64,000 nt of DNA from Gardnerella swidsinskii (GTDB lineage Bacteria; Actinomycetota; Actinomycetes; Actinomycetales; Bifidobacteriaceae), in NCBI RefSeq assembly GCF_003397705.1, contig NZ_QJVB01000003.1, positions 186,001 to 250,000 on the forward strand. Direction: 5' to 3'. Positions 45,116 through 55,477 of this stretch are shown piece by piece. The notes beneath the pieces were generated by a model. The model was not told where the DNA came from. It ran no database searches and saw only the letters and a program-made list of their open reading frames with translations. Position 1 is the stretch's first letter, and the number at the start of each line of letters is the position of its first letter. The position numbers and the translations under genes were made by a program.

Positions 45116-47593
45116 CTACTCGTTATCGCCTGCGGTTGCAGCGGTAGCGGTGACAGCGCCTGGCTTGTCGGTCTTAACGCCTGGCCATACCCAATCGGTG
45201 TAGTCTGGGTGATCAAGACCCTTGTCGACTGCATACTGGAAGGCTTCGAGGCGGAAGTCCTCGAGCTTCTTGATTTCGTCGGCATACTTAGCGGCGTCAA
45301 CCATGCGCAATGCTTCAGCGGTAAGCTCGTAACGATCCATGTCGTTCACACGAACCATATCGTATGGCGTTGTGGTGGAGCCCTGCTCCTTGTAGCCATG
45401 AACGTTGAAGTTATCGTGGTTTGGACGATCATAAATCAAGCCGCGAACGTCATGTGCATAGGAGTGATAAGCGAAGAGGACTGGCTTGTCAGCAGTGAAG
45501 AGCTCAGTGAACTCTTCGTCAGTCAAAGCTTCGTTGTTTTCCTTAGCGGACTGCAACTTGAGCAAGTCAACAACGTTAACAACCTTGAACTTAACGCCAA
45601 GCTTGTTCAACTTGTCGGCAGCTGCCATCAATTCCTGCTGTGGAACATCGCCAACACCAGCGAGAACAACCTGAACTTCGTCATTGTTCTTAGCGTTGGA
45701 AGCCCACTTCCACTCAGCAGCACCCTTCTCGAGCTCTTCGCGAGCTTCGTCGAGAGTCAACCAAGTAGCAGCTGGCTGCTTACCAGCGAAGATAGCATTA
45801 ATCATGTTGGTGGACTTGTAAGCCTTTTCAGCAACAGCAAGCAACATGTTGGAATCTACTGGGAAGTAAATGCCGATTACGTGATCGTTGTTGAAGGTCT
45901 TGTTCAAGAGCACGGAGGTTACGCCTGGATCCTGGTGCGAGAAGCCGTTGTGATCCTGACGCCATACGTGAGAGGACACCAACAAGTTCACAGAGGAGAT
46001 TGGCTTACGCCATGGGATCTCACGAACGGTAGCCTCAAGCCACTTTGCGTGCTGGTTCAACATGGAGTCGATAACGTGTACGAAGGACTCGTAAGAGCTC
46101 CAGATGCCGTGACGACCGGTGAGCAAGTAACCCTCGAGGAAGCCTTCCATCTGATGCTCGGAAAGCTGCTCGGTAACCTGACCGGTAACAGCCATGTGCT
46201 CATCAACTAAGCCGGAGAGATAGCCAGCATCCCACTGCTTATTGGTTACTTCGTAAGCAGCCTGCAAACGGTTGGAAGCAGTCTCATCTGGTCCGAAGAT
46301 ACGGAAGGAATCTGGGTTGTTCTTGATGATGTCACGAGTGTAAACACCAAGACGACGGGTAGCTTCGAGCTGACCCCAGCCGTGACCGAATTCCTTAACT
46401 TCCTTGACTTCGTAATCTTCAAGCTTTGGAAGCTTCAAGTCTTCACGAATACGACCACCATTGGCGTTTGGATTTTCGCCAATACGGAGTTCGCCCTTTG
46501 GCATGAAGGAAAGAACGTCTTCCTTAACAGCACCCTTTTCATCGAAGAGCTCTTCAGGCTTGTAGGACTTCATCCAGTTCTTCAAAACCTCGAAGTGAGC
46601 TTCGGTATCGCGAGCAGATGCCAGTGGCACCTGGTGTGCACGCCAAGAACCTTCGGTCTTCTTGCCATCGATGAACTTCGGGCAGGTCCAACCCTTTGGA
46701 GTGCGGAAGATAATCATTGGGTAGTAAGGACGAGTTACATCGTTAGTTTGAGCCTCAGCCTTAATATCGCAAATTTCATCGAAGATAGTTTCGAACATGT
46801 CAGCGAAGCGACGGTGGATGGACATATGATCCTCATCGTCGAAGCCAGCAACGAACTCGTATGGTTCGTAACCCATGCCATGGAAGAACTCATGAAGCTC
46901 TTCATCGGAAATACGGGAAAGAATTGTTGGGTTAGCAATCTTATAGCCATTCAAGTGCAAGATTGGAAGCACGATACCATCGGTACGTGGGTTCACAAGC
47001 TTGTTGGACTGCCAACCGGTAGCCAAAGGACCGGTCTCAGCTTCACCATCGCCAACGATTGCTGGAACGAACAAGCTTGGGTTGTTCATAACAGCGCCGT
47101 AAGCGTGGGAGAGTGCATAACCAAGCTCGCCACCTTCGTGGATGGAGCCTGGGGTTTCAGGAGCGAAGTGAGAAGGAATACCGCCTGGGTAAGAGAACTG
47201 GCGGAAGAACTTCTGCAAACCAGCTTCGTCCTTTGTAATCTTTGGATAGTACTCAGTGTAAGTACCGTCGAGGTAGGACTGAGCAGTACCAGCTGGGCCG
47301 CCGTGGCCTGGACCCATGATAATCACGGTATTCTGCTGGTGGTCAGCAATGAAACGGTTGATGTGGCCAATAAGGAAGTTAAGACCTGGAGTGGTGCCCC
47401 AGTGGCCCACCAGACGATGCTTAACATCTTCGCGAGTGAACGGCTCCTTCATTAGAGGGTTGCTGCGAAGATAAATTTGGCCAATTGCAAGATAGTTGGC
47501 AACGCGCCAGTACTTGTCTACGCCTTCGATAGCTGCCTCGGAAACTGGAGCGTTGAGCTTCTTCCAAGGTGTGCCAATAACAGGACTCGTCAT
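45116..47593 (-). CDS. xfp: D-xylulose 5-phosphate / fructose 6-phosphate phosphoketolase
   Basis: The thiamine diphosphate enzyme that splits xylulose-5-P or fructose-6-P with phosphate to acetyl phosphate plus an aldose phosphate, the defining step of the bifid shunt. The start at 47593 (CAGGAG upstream) gives 825 residues, the usual bifidobacterial length. Visible motifs include [47 protein letters not shown], the ThDP motif [15 protein letters not shown] and [17 protein letters not shown]. The gene has the strongest codon bias and highest GC in the window, which fits a very abundant enzyme. It diverges from guaA. Confidence 0.98.
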   Translation of the reverse strand: MTSPVIGTPWKKLNAPVSEAAIEGVDKYWRVANYLAIGQIYLRSNPLMKEPFTREDVKHRLVGHWGTTPGLNFLIGHINRFIADHQQNTVIIMGPGHGGPAGTAQSYLDGTYTEYYPKITKDEAGLQKFFRQFSYPGGIPSHFAPETPGSIHEGGELGYALSHAYGAVMNNPSLFVPAIVGDGEAETGPLATGWQSNKLVNPRTDGIVLPILHLNGYKIANPTILSRISDEELHEFFHGMGYEPYEFVAGFDDEDHMSIHRRFADMFETIFDEICDIKAEAQTNDVTRPYYPMIIFRTPKGWTCPKFIDGKKTEGSWRAHQVPLASARDTEAHFEVLKNWMKSYKPEELFDEKGAVKEDVLSFMPKGELRIGENPNANGGRIREDLKLPKLEDYEVKEVKEFGHGWGQLEATRRLGVYTRDIIKNNPDSFRIFGPDETASNRLQAAYEVTNKQWDAGYLSGLVDEHMAVTGQVTEQLSEHQMEGFLEGYLLTGRHGIWSSYESFVHVIDSMLNQHAKWLEATVREIPWRKPISSVNLLVSSHVWRQDHNGFSHQDPGVTSVLLNKTFNNDHVIGIYFPVDSNMLLAVAEKAYKSTNMINAIFAGKQPAATWLTLDEAREELEKGAAEWKWASNAKNNDEVQVVLAGVGDVPQQELMAAADKLNKLGVKFKVVNVVDLLKLQSAKENNEALTDEEFTELFTADKPVLFAYHSYAHDVRGLIYDRPNHDNFNVHGYKEQGSTTTPYDMVRVNDMDRYELTAEALRMVDAAKYADEIKKLEDFRLEAFQYAVDKGLDHPDYTDWVWPGVKTDKPGAVTATAATAGDNE

Positions 47594-47995
47594 GTGTACT
47601 CCTGTACTCAAGCACTTTTCAGTGCAATTTGATCATTACCATTTGGTTATAGAGACTGGAAAACAAATGTATTACAGCTCTTTTTCCATCCGTTTCAGTA
47701 TAGTGCCAGCGTCTGACTTTTGTTCGTTTGGTTACTTCTTCGTGCATTTGTGTTGAAAAAATGTGTGATTATGTGCGTAAAAAATGAGCCATTTGTATAG
47801 ATTATGTTATATTTAATGTTCATTTTATACTTTATAGTTAAGCGTTTCGCACAAAAATCTGTCAACGTTATTTTGCAGTGTTAGACTGTACGTGTAACTT
47901 TTGTGTTTAATTTTCGGCGTTTTGTAATTACGTAACGTCGCAAAGTTTCACTATTATAAGTTGAATCGTATTAGAACTTATATATAAGGAGAATC
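47594..47995. other. divergent promoter region between xfp and guaA
   Basis: About 400 AT-rich bases that must hold promoters for both genes. I looked for a purine riboswitch ahead of guaA and found no matching core. No gene or hairpin is clear enough to call. Confidence 0.5.
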
Positions 47996-49558
47996 ATGGC
48001 AAAAGGACCAGTGCTTGTCGTTGATTTTGGCGCTCAATACGCTCAGCTTATTGCTCGTCGAGTGCGCGAAGCAAATGTGTATTCAGAACTTGTTCCTCAC
48101 TCTATGCCAGTTGACGAAATGCTTGCTAAGGATCCTCAAGCTATTATTCTTTCAGGTGGTCCTGCTTCTGTTTATGAACCAGGTGCTCCTGACATTGATC
48201 CAAAGATTTTTGAAGCAGGTGTACCGGTTCTTGGTATTTGCTATGGCTTCCAGGTAATGGCTCATGAGCTTGGTGGCGATGTCGATAAAGCTGCACTTGG
48301 TGAGTATGGCAAGACTGCTGCAACTATTGATGATTCTGAAGGTTTACTTTCCGGATCTCCATCTGCGCAGAATACTTGGATGAGTCACGGTGTTGCTGTT
48401 AAGCGTGCTCCAGAAGGTTTTACGGTCTTGGCTCACACAGAAGGTGCTCCAGTTGCAGCAATGCAAGACGAAAGTCGCAAACTTTACGGTGTGCAATGGC
48501 ATCCAGAAGTTAAACACACTCCATTGGGTCAGGAACTTATATCTACATTCTTACATAAGTGTGCAGGACTGAATAATAATTGGAATCCTTCTAACATTAT
48601 TGAGGATCAAGTTGCTAAGATTCGCGCAGAAGTTGGGAATGCACAAGTTATTTGTGGTCTTTCTGGTGGCGTAGATTCTGCTGTTGCTGCAGCATTGGTG
48701 CATAAAGCAATTGGCAATCAGCTTACTTGCGTTTTTGTTGACCACGGTTTGCTTCGTAAAGGCGAAGTTGAGCAGGTTAAGCATGATTTTGTTGAAGCAA
48801 CAGGCATTAAACTTATTGCAGTTGATGCAGAAGATGACTTTTTGAACGCACTTAAAGGCGTGAGTGAGCCGGAGCGCAAGCGCAAGATTATTGGCGAAAA
48901 GTTTATACGCACTTTTGAAAAAGCTCAGCGTCAAGTTATTGAAGAAGCTGGTAAAACTGGAGCTGAAGTTAAGTTCCTTGTGCAAGGCACACTTTACCCG
49001 GATGTAGTTGAGTCCGGTGGTGGTGATGGTGCTGCAAATATCAAATCTCATCACAATGTTGGAGGTTTGCCAAAAGATTTGAAGTTTAAGCTTATTGAAC
49101 CTTTGCGTACTTTGTTTAAGGATGAAGTTCGTGCTATTGGAACTGAGCTTGGACTTCCAGATGAAATTGTTTGGCGTCAGCCATTCCCGGGTCCTGGTTT
49201 AGGTATTCGTATTGTGGGTGAGATTACACGCGAACGCTTAGCTGTTCTTCGTGAAGCAGATGCTATTGCGCGCGAAGAGCTCTCTAAAGCTGGATTGGAT
49301 CGCGATATTTGGCAATGCCCAGTTGTTTTGCTTGCTGATGTTCATTCTGTTGGTGTTCAGGGTGATGAGCGCACATATGGTTCTCCAATTGTTTTGCGTC
49401 CTGTGAGCTCTGAGGATGCCATGACAGCTGATTGGTCTCGTGTGCCTTACGATGTATTGGCAAATATTTCTACTCGAATCACGAATGAATGTCGTCAAAT
49501 TAATCGTGTAGTGCTTGATGTAACTTCTAAGCCGCCTGCCACGATTGAGTGGGAGTGA
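47996..49558 (+). CDS. guaA: GMP synthase (glutamine-hydrolysing)
   Basis: It aminates XMP to GMP. The 520-residue protein has an N-terminal class I glutamine amidotransferase ([18 protein letters not shown], nucleophile Cys in [19 protein letters not shown]) and an ATP pyrophosphatase domain ([30 protein letters not shown]) followed by the dimerisation domain ending [11 protein letters not shown]. All active-site residues are intact. AGGAG precedes the ATG. It is the last core gene before the lanthipeptide island. Confidence 0.97.
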   Translation: MAKGPVLVVDFGAQYAQLIARRVREANVYSELVPHSMPVDEMLAKDPQAIILSGGPASVYEPGAPDIDPKIFEAGVPVLGICYGFQVMAHELGGDVDKAALGEYGKTAATIDDSEGLLSGSPSAQNTWMSHGVAVKRAPEGFTVLAHTEGAPVAAMQDESRKLYGVQWHPEVKHTPLGQELISTFLHKCAGLNNNWNPSNIIEDQVAKIRAEVGNAQVICGLSGGVDSAVAAALVHKAIGNQLTCVFVDHGLLRKGEVEQVKHDFVEATGIKLIAVDAEDDFLNALKGVSEPERKRKIIGEKFIRTFEKAQRQVIEEAGKTGAEVKFLVQGTLYPDVVESGGGDGAANIKSHHNVGGLPKDLKFKLIEPLRTLFKDEVRAIGTELGLPDEIVWRQPFPGPGLGIRIVGEITRERLAVLREADAIAREELSKAGLDRDIWQCPVVLLADVHSVGVQGDERTYGSPIVLRPVSSEDAMTADWSRVPYDVLANISTRITNECRQINRVVLDVTSKPPATIEWE

Positions 49559-49747
49559 CCGTCAAAGTAAATATGTAATCTGTAACGATTATTTAAGTCT
49601 TCTTAAATTAAGATTATATAAATTAATTTGTTTATAACTGAAATAGATCGTCAATGACTTTCAAAAGTAGCATGCTTAATTTTAGAAGTTTTATTTTATG
49701 AGTCGCGTTTACTATTACCAGAGTGTTTTTAAAATGACGTGGATATG

Positions 49748-49785
49748 TGTGCCCCTTTCCTATAAATGTTTAGAAAAGGGGCACA
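49748..49785 (+). terminator. long hairpin downstream of guaA, possible terminator
   Basis: TGTGCCCCTTTCCTA pairs with TAGAAAAGGGGCACA, a 15-bp stem with one mismatch and an eight-base loop. There is no T tract, so it may instead be a scar or RNA-stability element. It lies 190 bases after guaA. Confidence 0.5.
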
Positions 49786-50346
49786 TGTAGTATCAGAGTG
49801 AGTTGCAGAAAGTATATCTGTTAATGATTTTGTATCGTAACTTTTTCATTTCTTATTTGATGTATCATGATTATAATTAGTTTTGTATTGGTAAAGATCT
49901 TGGATAATACGTATCAATTAATAGATATTTATCTATAATCTATAGATTGAATTATTGTTTATATTTGTTGTTTAAATATTATGATTCTTTGTTTGCTGTT
50001 TTGCAAAAGTAATATGAAAAGTTTTTTTATACTCTTATAAATGGGAGTTTTCAATAAAAGTTGTCTTTTGTCTGGTCCTCATCGAATTTTTTTTTCGCCT
50101 ATAATCCGAGTTGTGTGCACGGCTCATTAATAGTTGGTGTTTTACTCTAGAGGTTTTTATTTTGCAAAGACATAGGCTATGACAAACTTAGCTATTCCTG
50201 TATTGTTTGAAGAGGATCCCTAACGTTGTTGAGTGGTGAAGTTATTTGTAGATATGTTTTAAAAGCTATCATTTTAGTATGAGGAATGTTTATGATGCTG
50301 TGTATTCAATAGCTTAGGTGAGTTGCATGTATCAAAAACTAACATG

Positions 50347-50360
50347 AAGATATATATCTT
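50347..50360. promoter_or_regulatory. 14-bp palindrome upstream of lanA, candidate operator
   Basis: AAGATATATATCTT is a perfect palindrome 169 bases before the lanA start. AT-rich palindromes arise easily by chance here, so this is only a candidate site for LanR. Confidence 0.25.
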
Positions 50361-50528
50361 ATGCATAGAACTACATGTACCCTATAGTGGACAAAATATG
50401 CATGTTGATGGATAGGCACTTTTATATTTGTGATTATTAAATTGTCCTAAGTAACTAGGAATAGGTGAAGTTCTTCCTAATCTCTATTAACTACATTATT
50501 TTATTTGGATACCTCAAAGGAGACGAAC

Positions 50529-50660
50529 ATGAAAGATGTACTTGTTGAGATTACAGATGCTGAATTAGATGAAATTCTCGGTGCTGGAGATGGAGTCATG
50601 CATACATTGACTCATGAATGCCATATGAACACTTGGCAATTCTTGTTAACCTGCTGTTAA
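50529..50660 (+). CDS. lanA: class II lanthipeptide precursor, lacticin 481/nukacin type
   Basis: A 43-residue precursor. The leader MKDVLVEITDAELDEILGA has the ELDxILGA ending cut by C39-domain LanT proteins, but at 19 residues it is about five shorter than that of lacticin 481. The predicted 24-residue core starts GDGVMHTLTHEC and ends NTWQFLLTCC. TLTHEC fits the TxS/TxEC lipid II-binding motif. By alignment with lacticin 481, rings would join Thr7-Cys12, Thr9-Cys23 and Thr16-Cys24, with Thr22 as dehydrobutyrine. All three donors are Thr, so all rings would be methyllanthionine. The core has no Lys or Arg but three His. AAAGGAG lies six bases before the ATG. lanM follows 34 bases on. Confidence 0.95.
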   Translation: MKDVLVEITDAELDEILGAGDGVMHTLTHECHMNTWQFLLTCC

Positions 50661-50694
50661 GACCATAAAGAAGTTAGGAAGGATTTCACCTAAA

Positions 50695-53400
50695 ATGGTT
50701 ACTGATGAAACCAATGAGCTATATCAGTTTAATGGTGTATTCGAAAAAGTTAGAAGTGCTGATATTCGTCTTATAGATACTTCTAATCTGGAGCTGGAGC
50801 ATGTGCTTGGGCCAACGATAGTACTGTTCCTAGCGAACTATAAAGCCAAGAATGGGAAACCGTCTTTTGCTGATTTCATCAGTCGTTTAGAGCATGATGA
50901 TACTTTCTTTTCAGAATTCATGCATTTAGCAAGGCATAGGCTAGAAAATGTAGCAAAACTAGAATTAAAAAAGAAAGAATATAAAAAATGGGTTACAGGT
51001 TGTTTGCATAGTGATGTTCATCAGATAAACAAGGTTTTCAATTATTCTTTCAATAAGAATAATAAAATATTAACTAAAGTTTGCGGTGATTTACATGAAA
51101 CACCTCCTTCTTTCCTAGTAGAATCAAAAGACTTTAAGTTGTATTTGAAGCGTGGCTCAAATGGTAATTTACAAGTATTGGAAGTTCTATGGAGCTTAAT
51201 ATCTGAAGATGAGAAAATATTGGATTTGGTTTGGCCAAAAAGTTTAAATTTGGGGGATCATTCTTGGTATGAATCTATTGATCGCAAACCATTATCATCA
51301 AAAGAACAGGCTTCAAGATACTACCGGAGATTTGGACAAATTATGTGTTTGGCTTATGCGTTGCGTATGAGCGATTTGCATTATGAAAATATTATTGCTC
51401 ATGGAGAATATCCTGTAATTATTGATTATGAGACACTAGGTGCGTTAAATATAAATGAAAGTTATCGCAAGAATGATGTTAGTTTTAATTATAAACTATT
51501 GAAGCGGATAAATAACAGTGTTCTTATGACAGGAATGCTTCCACTAGCTGCAAATCAATCTGAGCGTGATGATGTTGGTGCTATATCTTCAAAGAGAATA
51601 CTTAGATCTGTTAAGGAACTGGTTGATATAGGAACTTTAGATATGAGGTTTGAGAGAAAAGATAGAATAGTCTCTACTAACACTGCCTCTCCCTTCTTAA
51701 GTAAATATGATGGTGAAGAAAATTTGGCATGGGAAGATTATTACGATGATATATTAGATGGTTTTCATTATACGTATACAGCTATTCTTAAAGTGCGTAA
51801 GGAGTTGATTGCTAAGTTAGAAAGTGTTGCTACATCTATAGAAAGTAGAATTTTATTACGTAATACCCGAGAATATGCTGCTGTTATAGAGGCGTTGAAA
51901 TCATATCGTTTTCAAGAACGTAAGGAATATATTTGGAAGATTTTTTGCGAAAAGAAGTATGGTATTTTATCTTCAAATTTAGTTGACTACGAGCGTTCGG
52001 TTCTAGAAGTTGGACTTATTCCGTCTTTTTACTGTAGAGCAAATTCAAAAGATCTTTATGGTGGGAATAAACAGCTACTATGTGAGCTTTCTTTGACTCC
52101 TATGACTTTAATGAAACAACAACTTGAAAGGCTGAATACAAAAGATCTTAAATTTCAAGTTGATGTGATTGAGTTTTCTCTTAAAGGTGTAGCTACAGTG
52201 CAAAACACGCAATGGATAACCTATTGTGAGACTTGCAAAAAAAATAGTTTAATTGCGCTAAAGTCACAAACACAGATAGCTTCCGATTTATCTTTTAGTA
52301 TTGAAGAATTCTTTACAAAGTATGCTGTAATTGATAAACATAATTCGAAGAATAGATATTGGTTTGGAGCCAATGTTGATGATCGGGACAATCTAGTTAT
52401 TGATGTTGTTTCCAGTAATTTATATTCTGGAAGAGACGGTATTGAGACTGTTCTTAAAAATAGTCTTCCCGATGATAAGAATGGTCAATTTACATCTAGT
52501 TCAGTTTATTTGAGTTATATGTCTCGTTTGATTGTTGGTGAAGATCGTAATCGATTTTTATCGTGCAATATTAATGAAATCTTGAATTGTGTTCGAAAAG
52601 ATAGTGTTCATGATGTTCTTGGAGGGAACGCGGGTTTTATTTTTTCTTTGGCTGATATGCACACTGATTATACGCATGTTCTTATTCAAGAAGCTGCATA
52701 CAGTTTAAAGAAAAAAATGATCTGTGAAGAAGGGATTTTGCGATGGCCTATCGGAAATGAAGTAAGAAAAGCTAATGCCAGCTTTGCGCATGGTAATGCT
52801 GGCATAGGATTGTCGCTTCTTAAGGCTGGAATAGTTCTCCATAACGAAGAATACGTCGATCTTGGATTAAAAGCTATAAAGACAGATGATTCATTTATAA
52901 ATGCAAGTGGTTTATGGGTGGATACGCGTCATATTCCATCAATTCCAACTGCTAACTGGTGTAATGGAACAACTGGTATGGTTCTTAGCCGATATTTATT
53001 ATTGGAATTGGATAAAACAGTAGGATTTCTAGATTATTTTGAACGTCAAAAAGCTCGTGAAGAAATTCATTTAGGGATTCAACATATTCTTTCTAGCTTT
53101 TATTCATTAACAAGTTTTTCTATGTGCCATGGCATTTCAGGTAACCTTAAGTTGCTAATATTTCTTGATAAGCAAGGTCTTTTATCTGTAAATCAAAGTG
53201 TTGAATTGAGTCGTCAGATTAAACTATTCCTACGTTATATTGTTGATTTTGGATGTGGGTTCGGTAATAATCGTTTTCAATCTTTAGGACTTATGACAGG
53301 ACTAGCAGGGATTAAATTGTTCCTCGATGAACTCTCTAATGACAAAGCAACTTTGTTTCCTCTTATTCCAGTAAGGAGTGATGCAAATGAAAATGATTAA
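50695..53400 (+). CDS. lanM: class II lanthionine synthetase LanM
   Basis: A bifunctional enzyme that phosphorylates and eliminates Ser/Thr of the LanA core and then adds Cys to form the rings. The 901-residue protein has an N-terminal dehydratase domain with kinase-like residues (MSDLHYENIIAHGEYPVIIDYET near residue 226, of which H, N and the D-E pair matter; written here within 20 residues as DLHYENI and VIIDYET) and a C-terminal LanC-like cyclase. The cyclase has FAHGNAGIGLSL, zinc ligand Cys756 in NWCNGTTG, and Cys811-His812 in MCHGISGN. Length is close to LctM of lacticin 481. AGGAAGG precedes the ATG by 12 bases. Its 3' end overlaps lanT by 14 bases. Confidence 0.96.
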   Translation: MVTDETNELYQFNGVFEKVRSADIRLIDTSNLELEHVLGPTIVLFLANYKAKNGKPSFADFISRLEHDDTFFSEFMHLARHRLENVAKLELKKKEYKKWVTGCLHSDVHQINKVFNYSFNKNNKILTKVCGDLHETPPSFLVESKDFKLYLKRGSNGNLQVLEVLWSLISEDEKILDLVWPKSLNLGDHSWYESIDRKPLSSKEQASRYYRRFGQIMCLAYALRMSDLHYENIIAHGEYPVIIDYETLGALNINESYRKNDVSFNYKLLKRINNSVLMTGMLPLAANQSERDDVGAISSKRILRSVKELVDIGTLDMRFERKDRIVSTNTASPFLSKYDGEENLAWEDYYDDILDGFHYTYTAILKVRKELIAKLESVATSIESRILLRNTREYAAVIEALKSYRFQERKEYIWKIFCEKKYGILSSNLVDYERSVLEVGLIPSFYCRANSKDLYGGNKQLLCELSLTPMTLMKQQLERLNTKDLKFQVDVIEFSLKGVATVQNTQWITYCETCKKNSLIALKSQTQIASDLSFSIEEFFTKYAVIDKHNSKNRYWFGANVDDRDNLVIDVVSSNLYSGRDGIETVLKNSLPDDKNGQFTSSSVYLSYMSRLIVGEDRNRFLSCNINEILNCVRKDSVHDVLGGNAGFIFSLADMHTDYTHVLIQEAAYSLKKKMICEEGILRWPIGNEVRKANASFAHGNAGIGLSLLKAGIVLHNEEYVDLGLKAIKTDDSFINASGLWVDTRHIPSIPTANWCNGTTGMVLSRYLLLELDKTVGFLDYFERQKAREEIHLGIQHILSSFYSLTSFSMCHGISGNLKLLIFLDKQGLLSVNQSVELSRQIKLFLRYIVDFGCGFGNNRFQSLGLMTGLAGIKLFLDELSNDKATLFPLIPVRSDANEND

Positions 53401-55477
53401 ACAACAGTCAGAAAAAGATTGTTTACTCGCATGTTTTGCCATGGTTTTGTCTGTTTATGGGATTAGCAGAGATCCATATTCGATTAATCCTGAACACTAC
53501 CTATTTGAGTCTGATGGATTACGAGCATCTAGTTTGCGATCTTTATGTGAAAAATATGGTCTACTGTTAAAAGCATATCGTATTAATTCTTTAGAGTTGT
53601 TGGAATATGCCAAGCAAAGTGATTCAATCTTGATTTTACATTTGATCAACAATCATTATGTTGTGCTATCAAAAGTAAAAAAAGAGTTTTTAGTTATAAA
53701 CGATCCAGCATACGGTATAAGACGTATTCGTATTGATGAACTTAGTAGAATTTTTTCAGGAACAGTGTTGTCGATTTCTAAAGATTCTTCATCAAAAGTG
53801 AAAATCGATAAAAAAGATCCTGTGAAAAAAACTAATGTTTTTTCTTTATTTTCAAAAACTGGTTTTTTGTGGATGCTGCTTTCTTTTATTTGTATTCAAG
53901 GTGTTTCATTATTATACGCTGCGTTATTGCGTTGTATAGTTGAGAAAAACAATAGTTTTAACTATTTGTTTATAGCAGTAGGGTGTATAGGGCTAATTAC
54001 TGTATTGAATTATTTTGTGCAGGTAAAAGCATTAGAAAAAGGGGCTAGAGATTTTGATAGGGCTTATTCAAATCGTCTAATCAAATCAATGACACAACAG
54101 CCATTATCTTATTTCGAACGTTCCAGCATAGGTGCTTTAATCGAGAAGTTAGCTTTACGCACTACGGTGCGTGATACGCTACAAAAGGCAATCATTCCTC
54201 AACTGTTTTCAGCTATATCTTCTACTGTCCTTCTTGGATTCATAGCCTATTTTACCCCTATTATTTCAGTCGTTCTACTTTTAGGGTTAGCTTTTTTTGC
54301 AACCATTAACTATTTCATTGTTAATAGACAAAAAGAATTGACGTTTGATTTTATTCAATCTCAGCAAAACTTATCAACTAGAATTCAACATGATATTGAA
54401 GATATTGCTGTTCTTATTTCTACTCGTAAAACCAATTATATTGCAGATAAATGGATTCAATTAAATGATTCACTAACGTCTAGTTATCTATCGCTAACAA
54501 AACTAGTTACGTTAGCTCAGTCGTTCTCTTCTTTTTTCACATATGCTTCAAATATTTTTCTGGCCGTTTATCTAGCATTTTGTTTCAAAATGGGCAGTGT
54601 TAACCTGGGTGAAATGCTAATGATACAATCATGTGCAGCACTATCTGTATCAGGATTAAAAGATGTGCTTAACTCGTTTACTGGATATGTAACTGTACGA
54701 CAAAATCTAGATAGGAATAATGACCTTACTGCTACGCAACCTAAACAATTATTTGTCGAAGATTCTTCTAGCTCTGAATTAGTTGCTACAAATTTGAGTG
54801 TAACTTTACCAGGAAATAAACATTTAGATTATGGGACTATTCATTTCACTCCTGGAGAGAAGGTATTTCTAATAGGCAGATCTGGTATTGGAAAAACAAC
54901 CTTTATTAAGACTCTGCTTGGTTTAATACCTCATCAAGGTCTGTTGTATCAGCCGAGTAGTTTTAACGATAAAGTTGGAGTTTCGTTAGCTGATACACCT
55001 TTAGGCGGATCCACCATCCGAGAATTTCTTGTGGGTGAATATGATAAAAAAGATGCTAACTTACTTTGGTCGGCACTGGAAATAGTTTCTTTAGATCAAC
55101 GTATAAAAGAATTTCCTTTAAAATTGGATTCCTTATTGTTGGAAAATGCTTCTAATTTGTCAAGTGGAGAAAAAAAGAGATTAGCTATTGCTCGCGCTCT
55201 TGTTTCGGCTCAAAACGGATGGGTTTTTTTGGATGAGCCTTATATTGGGTTAAATCAAGAACTTATAAAAACTATTCATTCGAATCTTAAAAACAACAAA
55301 CAATTATCAATTATGTTAGTTACGCACAACTTGCGAATGTTGAAACCGCAAGACAAAGTTATATTTTTCAGTGATATTGCATCACCAGAAATTGGTACAC
55401 ATTCGCAGCTATTGAATAGTAGCGAAATGTATCGAAATTATTACAAATCACAAATGAATGGAGATATTAATGTCTAA
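53387..55477 (+). CDS. lanT: lanthipeptide peptidase/ABC exporter LanT
   Basis: A 696-residue bifunctional exporter that cuts the leader after the GA site and transports the mature peptide. The N-terminal C39 peptidase has Cys12 in KDCLLACFAMVLS, His90 in NNHYVVL and Asp106 in NDPAYG, the same spacing as lacticin-type transporters. A membrane domain of about six helices follows (about 150-440), then an ABC ATPase with GRSGIGKTT, LSSGEKKRLAIARAL and VFLDEP. I chose the ATG at 53387, eight bases after TAAGGAG, among four in-frame starts. It overlaps lanM by 14 bases and lanF by 8, so it is translationally coupled. Confidence 0.95.
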   Translation: MKMIKQQSEKDCLLACFAMVLSVYGISRDPYSINPEHYLFESDGLRASSLRSLCEKYGLLLKAYRINSLELLEYAKQSDSILILHLINNHYVVLSKVKKEFLVINDPAYGIRRIRIDELSRIFSGTVLSISKDSSSKVKIDKKDPVKKTNVFSLFSKTGFLWMLLSFICIQGVSLLYAALLRCIVEKNNSFNYLFIAVGCIGLITVLNYFVQVKALEKGARDFDRAYSNRLIKSMTQQPLSYFERSSIGALIEKLALRTTVRDTLQKAIIPQLFSAISSTVLLGFIAYFTPIISVVLLLGLAFFATINYFIVNRQKELTFDFIQSQQNLSTRIQHDIEDIAVLISTRKTNYIADKWIQLNDSLTSSYLSLTKLVTLAQSFSSFFTYASNIFLAVYLAFCFKMGSVNLGEMLMIQSCAALSVSGLKDVLNSFTGYVTVRQNLDRNNDLTATQPKQLFVEDSSSSELVATNLSVTLPGNKHLDYGTIHFTPGEKVFLIGRSGIGKTTFIKTLLGLIPHQGLLYQPSSFNDKVGVSLADTPLGGSTIREFLVGEYDKKDANLLWSALEIVSLDQRIKEFPLKLDSLLLENASNLSSGEKKRLAIARALVSAQNGWVFLDEPYIGLNQELIKTIHSNLKNNKQLSIMLVTHNLRMLKPQDKVIFFSDIASPEIGTHSQLLNSSEMYRNYYKSQMNGDINV

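Larger units (their letters stand above)
49559..50528. other. long AT-rich non-coding stretch leading into the lanthipeptide locus
   Basis: 970 bases with no supported gene. It holds one strong hairpin (49748-49785), short AT palindromes at 49937-49948 (AATCTATAGATT) and 50347-50360, and only tiny reading frames, such as a 14-codon one at 50179. The base composition is visibly more AT-rich than the core genes on the left, as expected for the edge of an acquired island. The lanA promoter and any LanR-binding sites should lie in its last 200 bases. Confidence 0.6.

Noticed and set aside
45209-47455. Two long plus-strand open frames (333 and 357 codons)
   Set aside because: Both are antisense shadows of xfp, whose biased codons suppress stops in this frame.
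47770-47990. Possible purine riboswitch ahead of guaA
   Set aside because: No conserved core or matching stem arrangement was found in the AT-rich leader.
49937-49948. AATCTATAGATT palindrome as an operator
   Set aside because: Short AT palindromes are expected by chance in this composition and it has no partner site near lanA.
50179-50223. A 14-codon reading frame upstream of lanA (MTNLAIPVLFEEDP)
   Set aside because: No ribosome-binding site and no resemblance to a lanthipeptide or pheromone precursor; it is likely chance.
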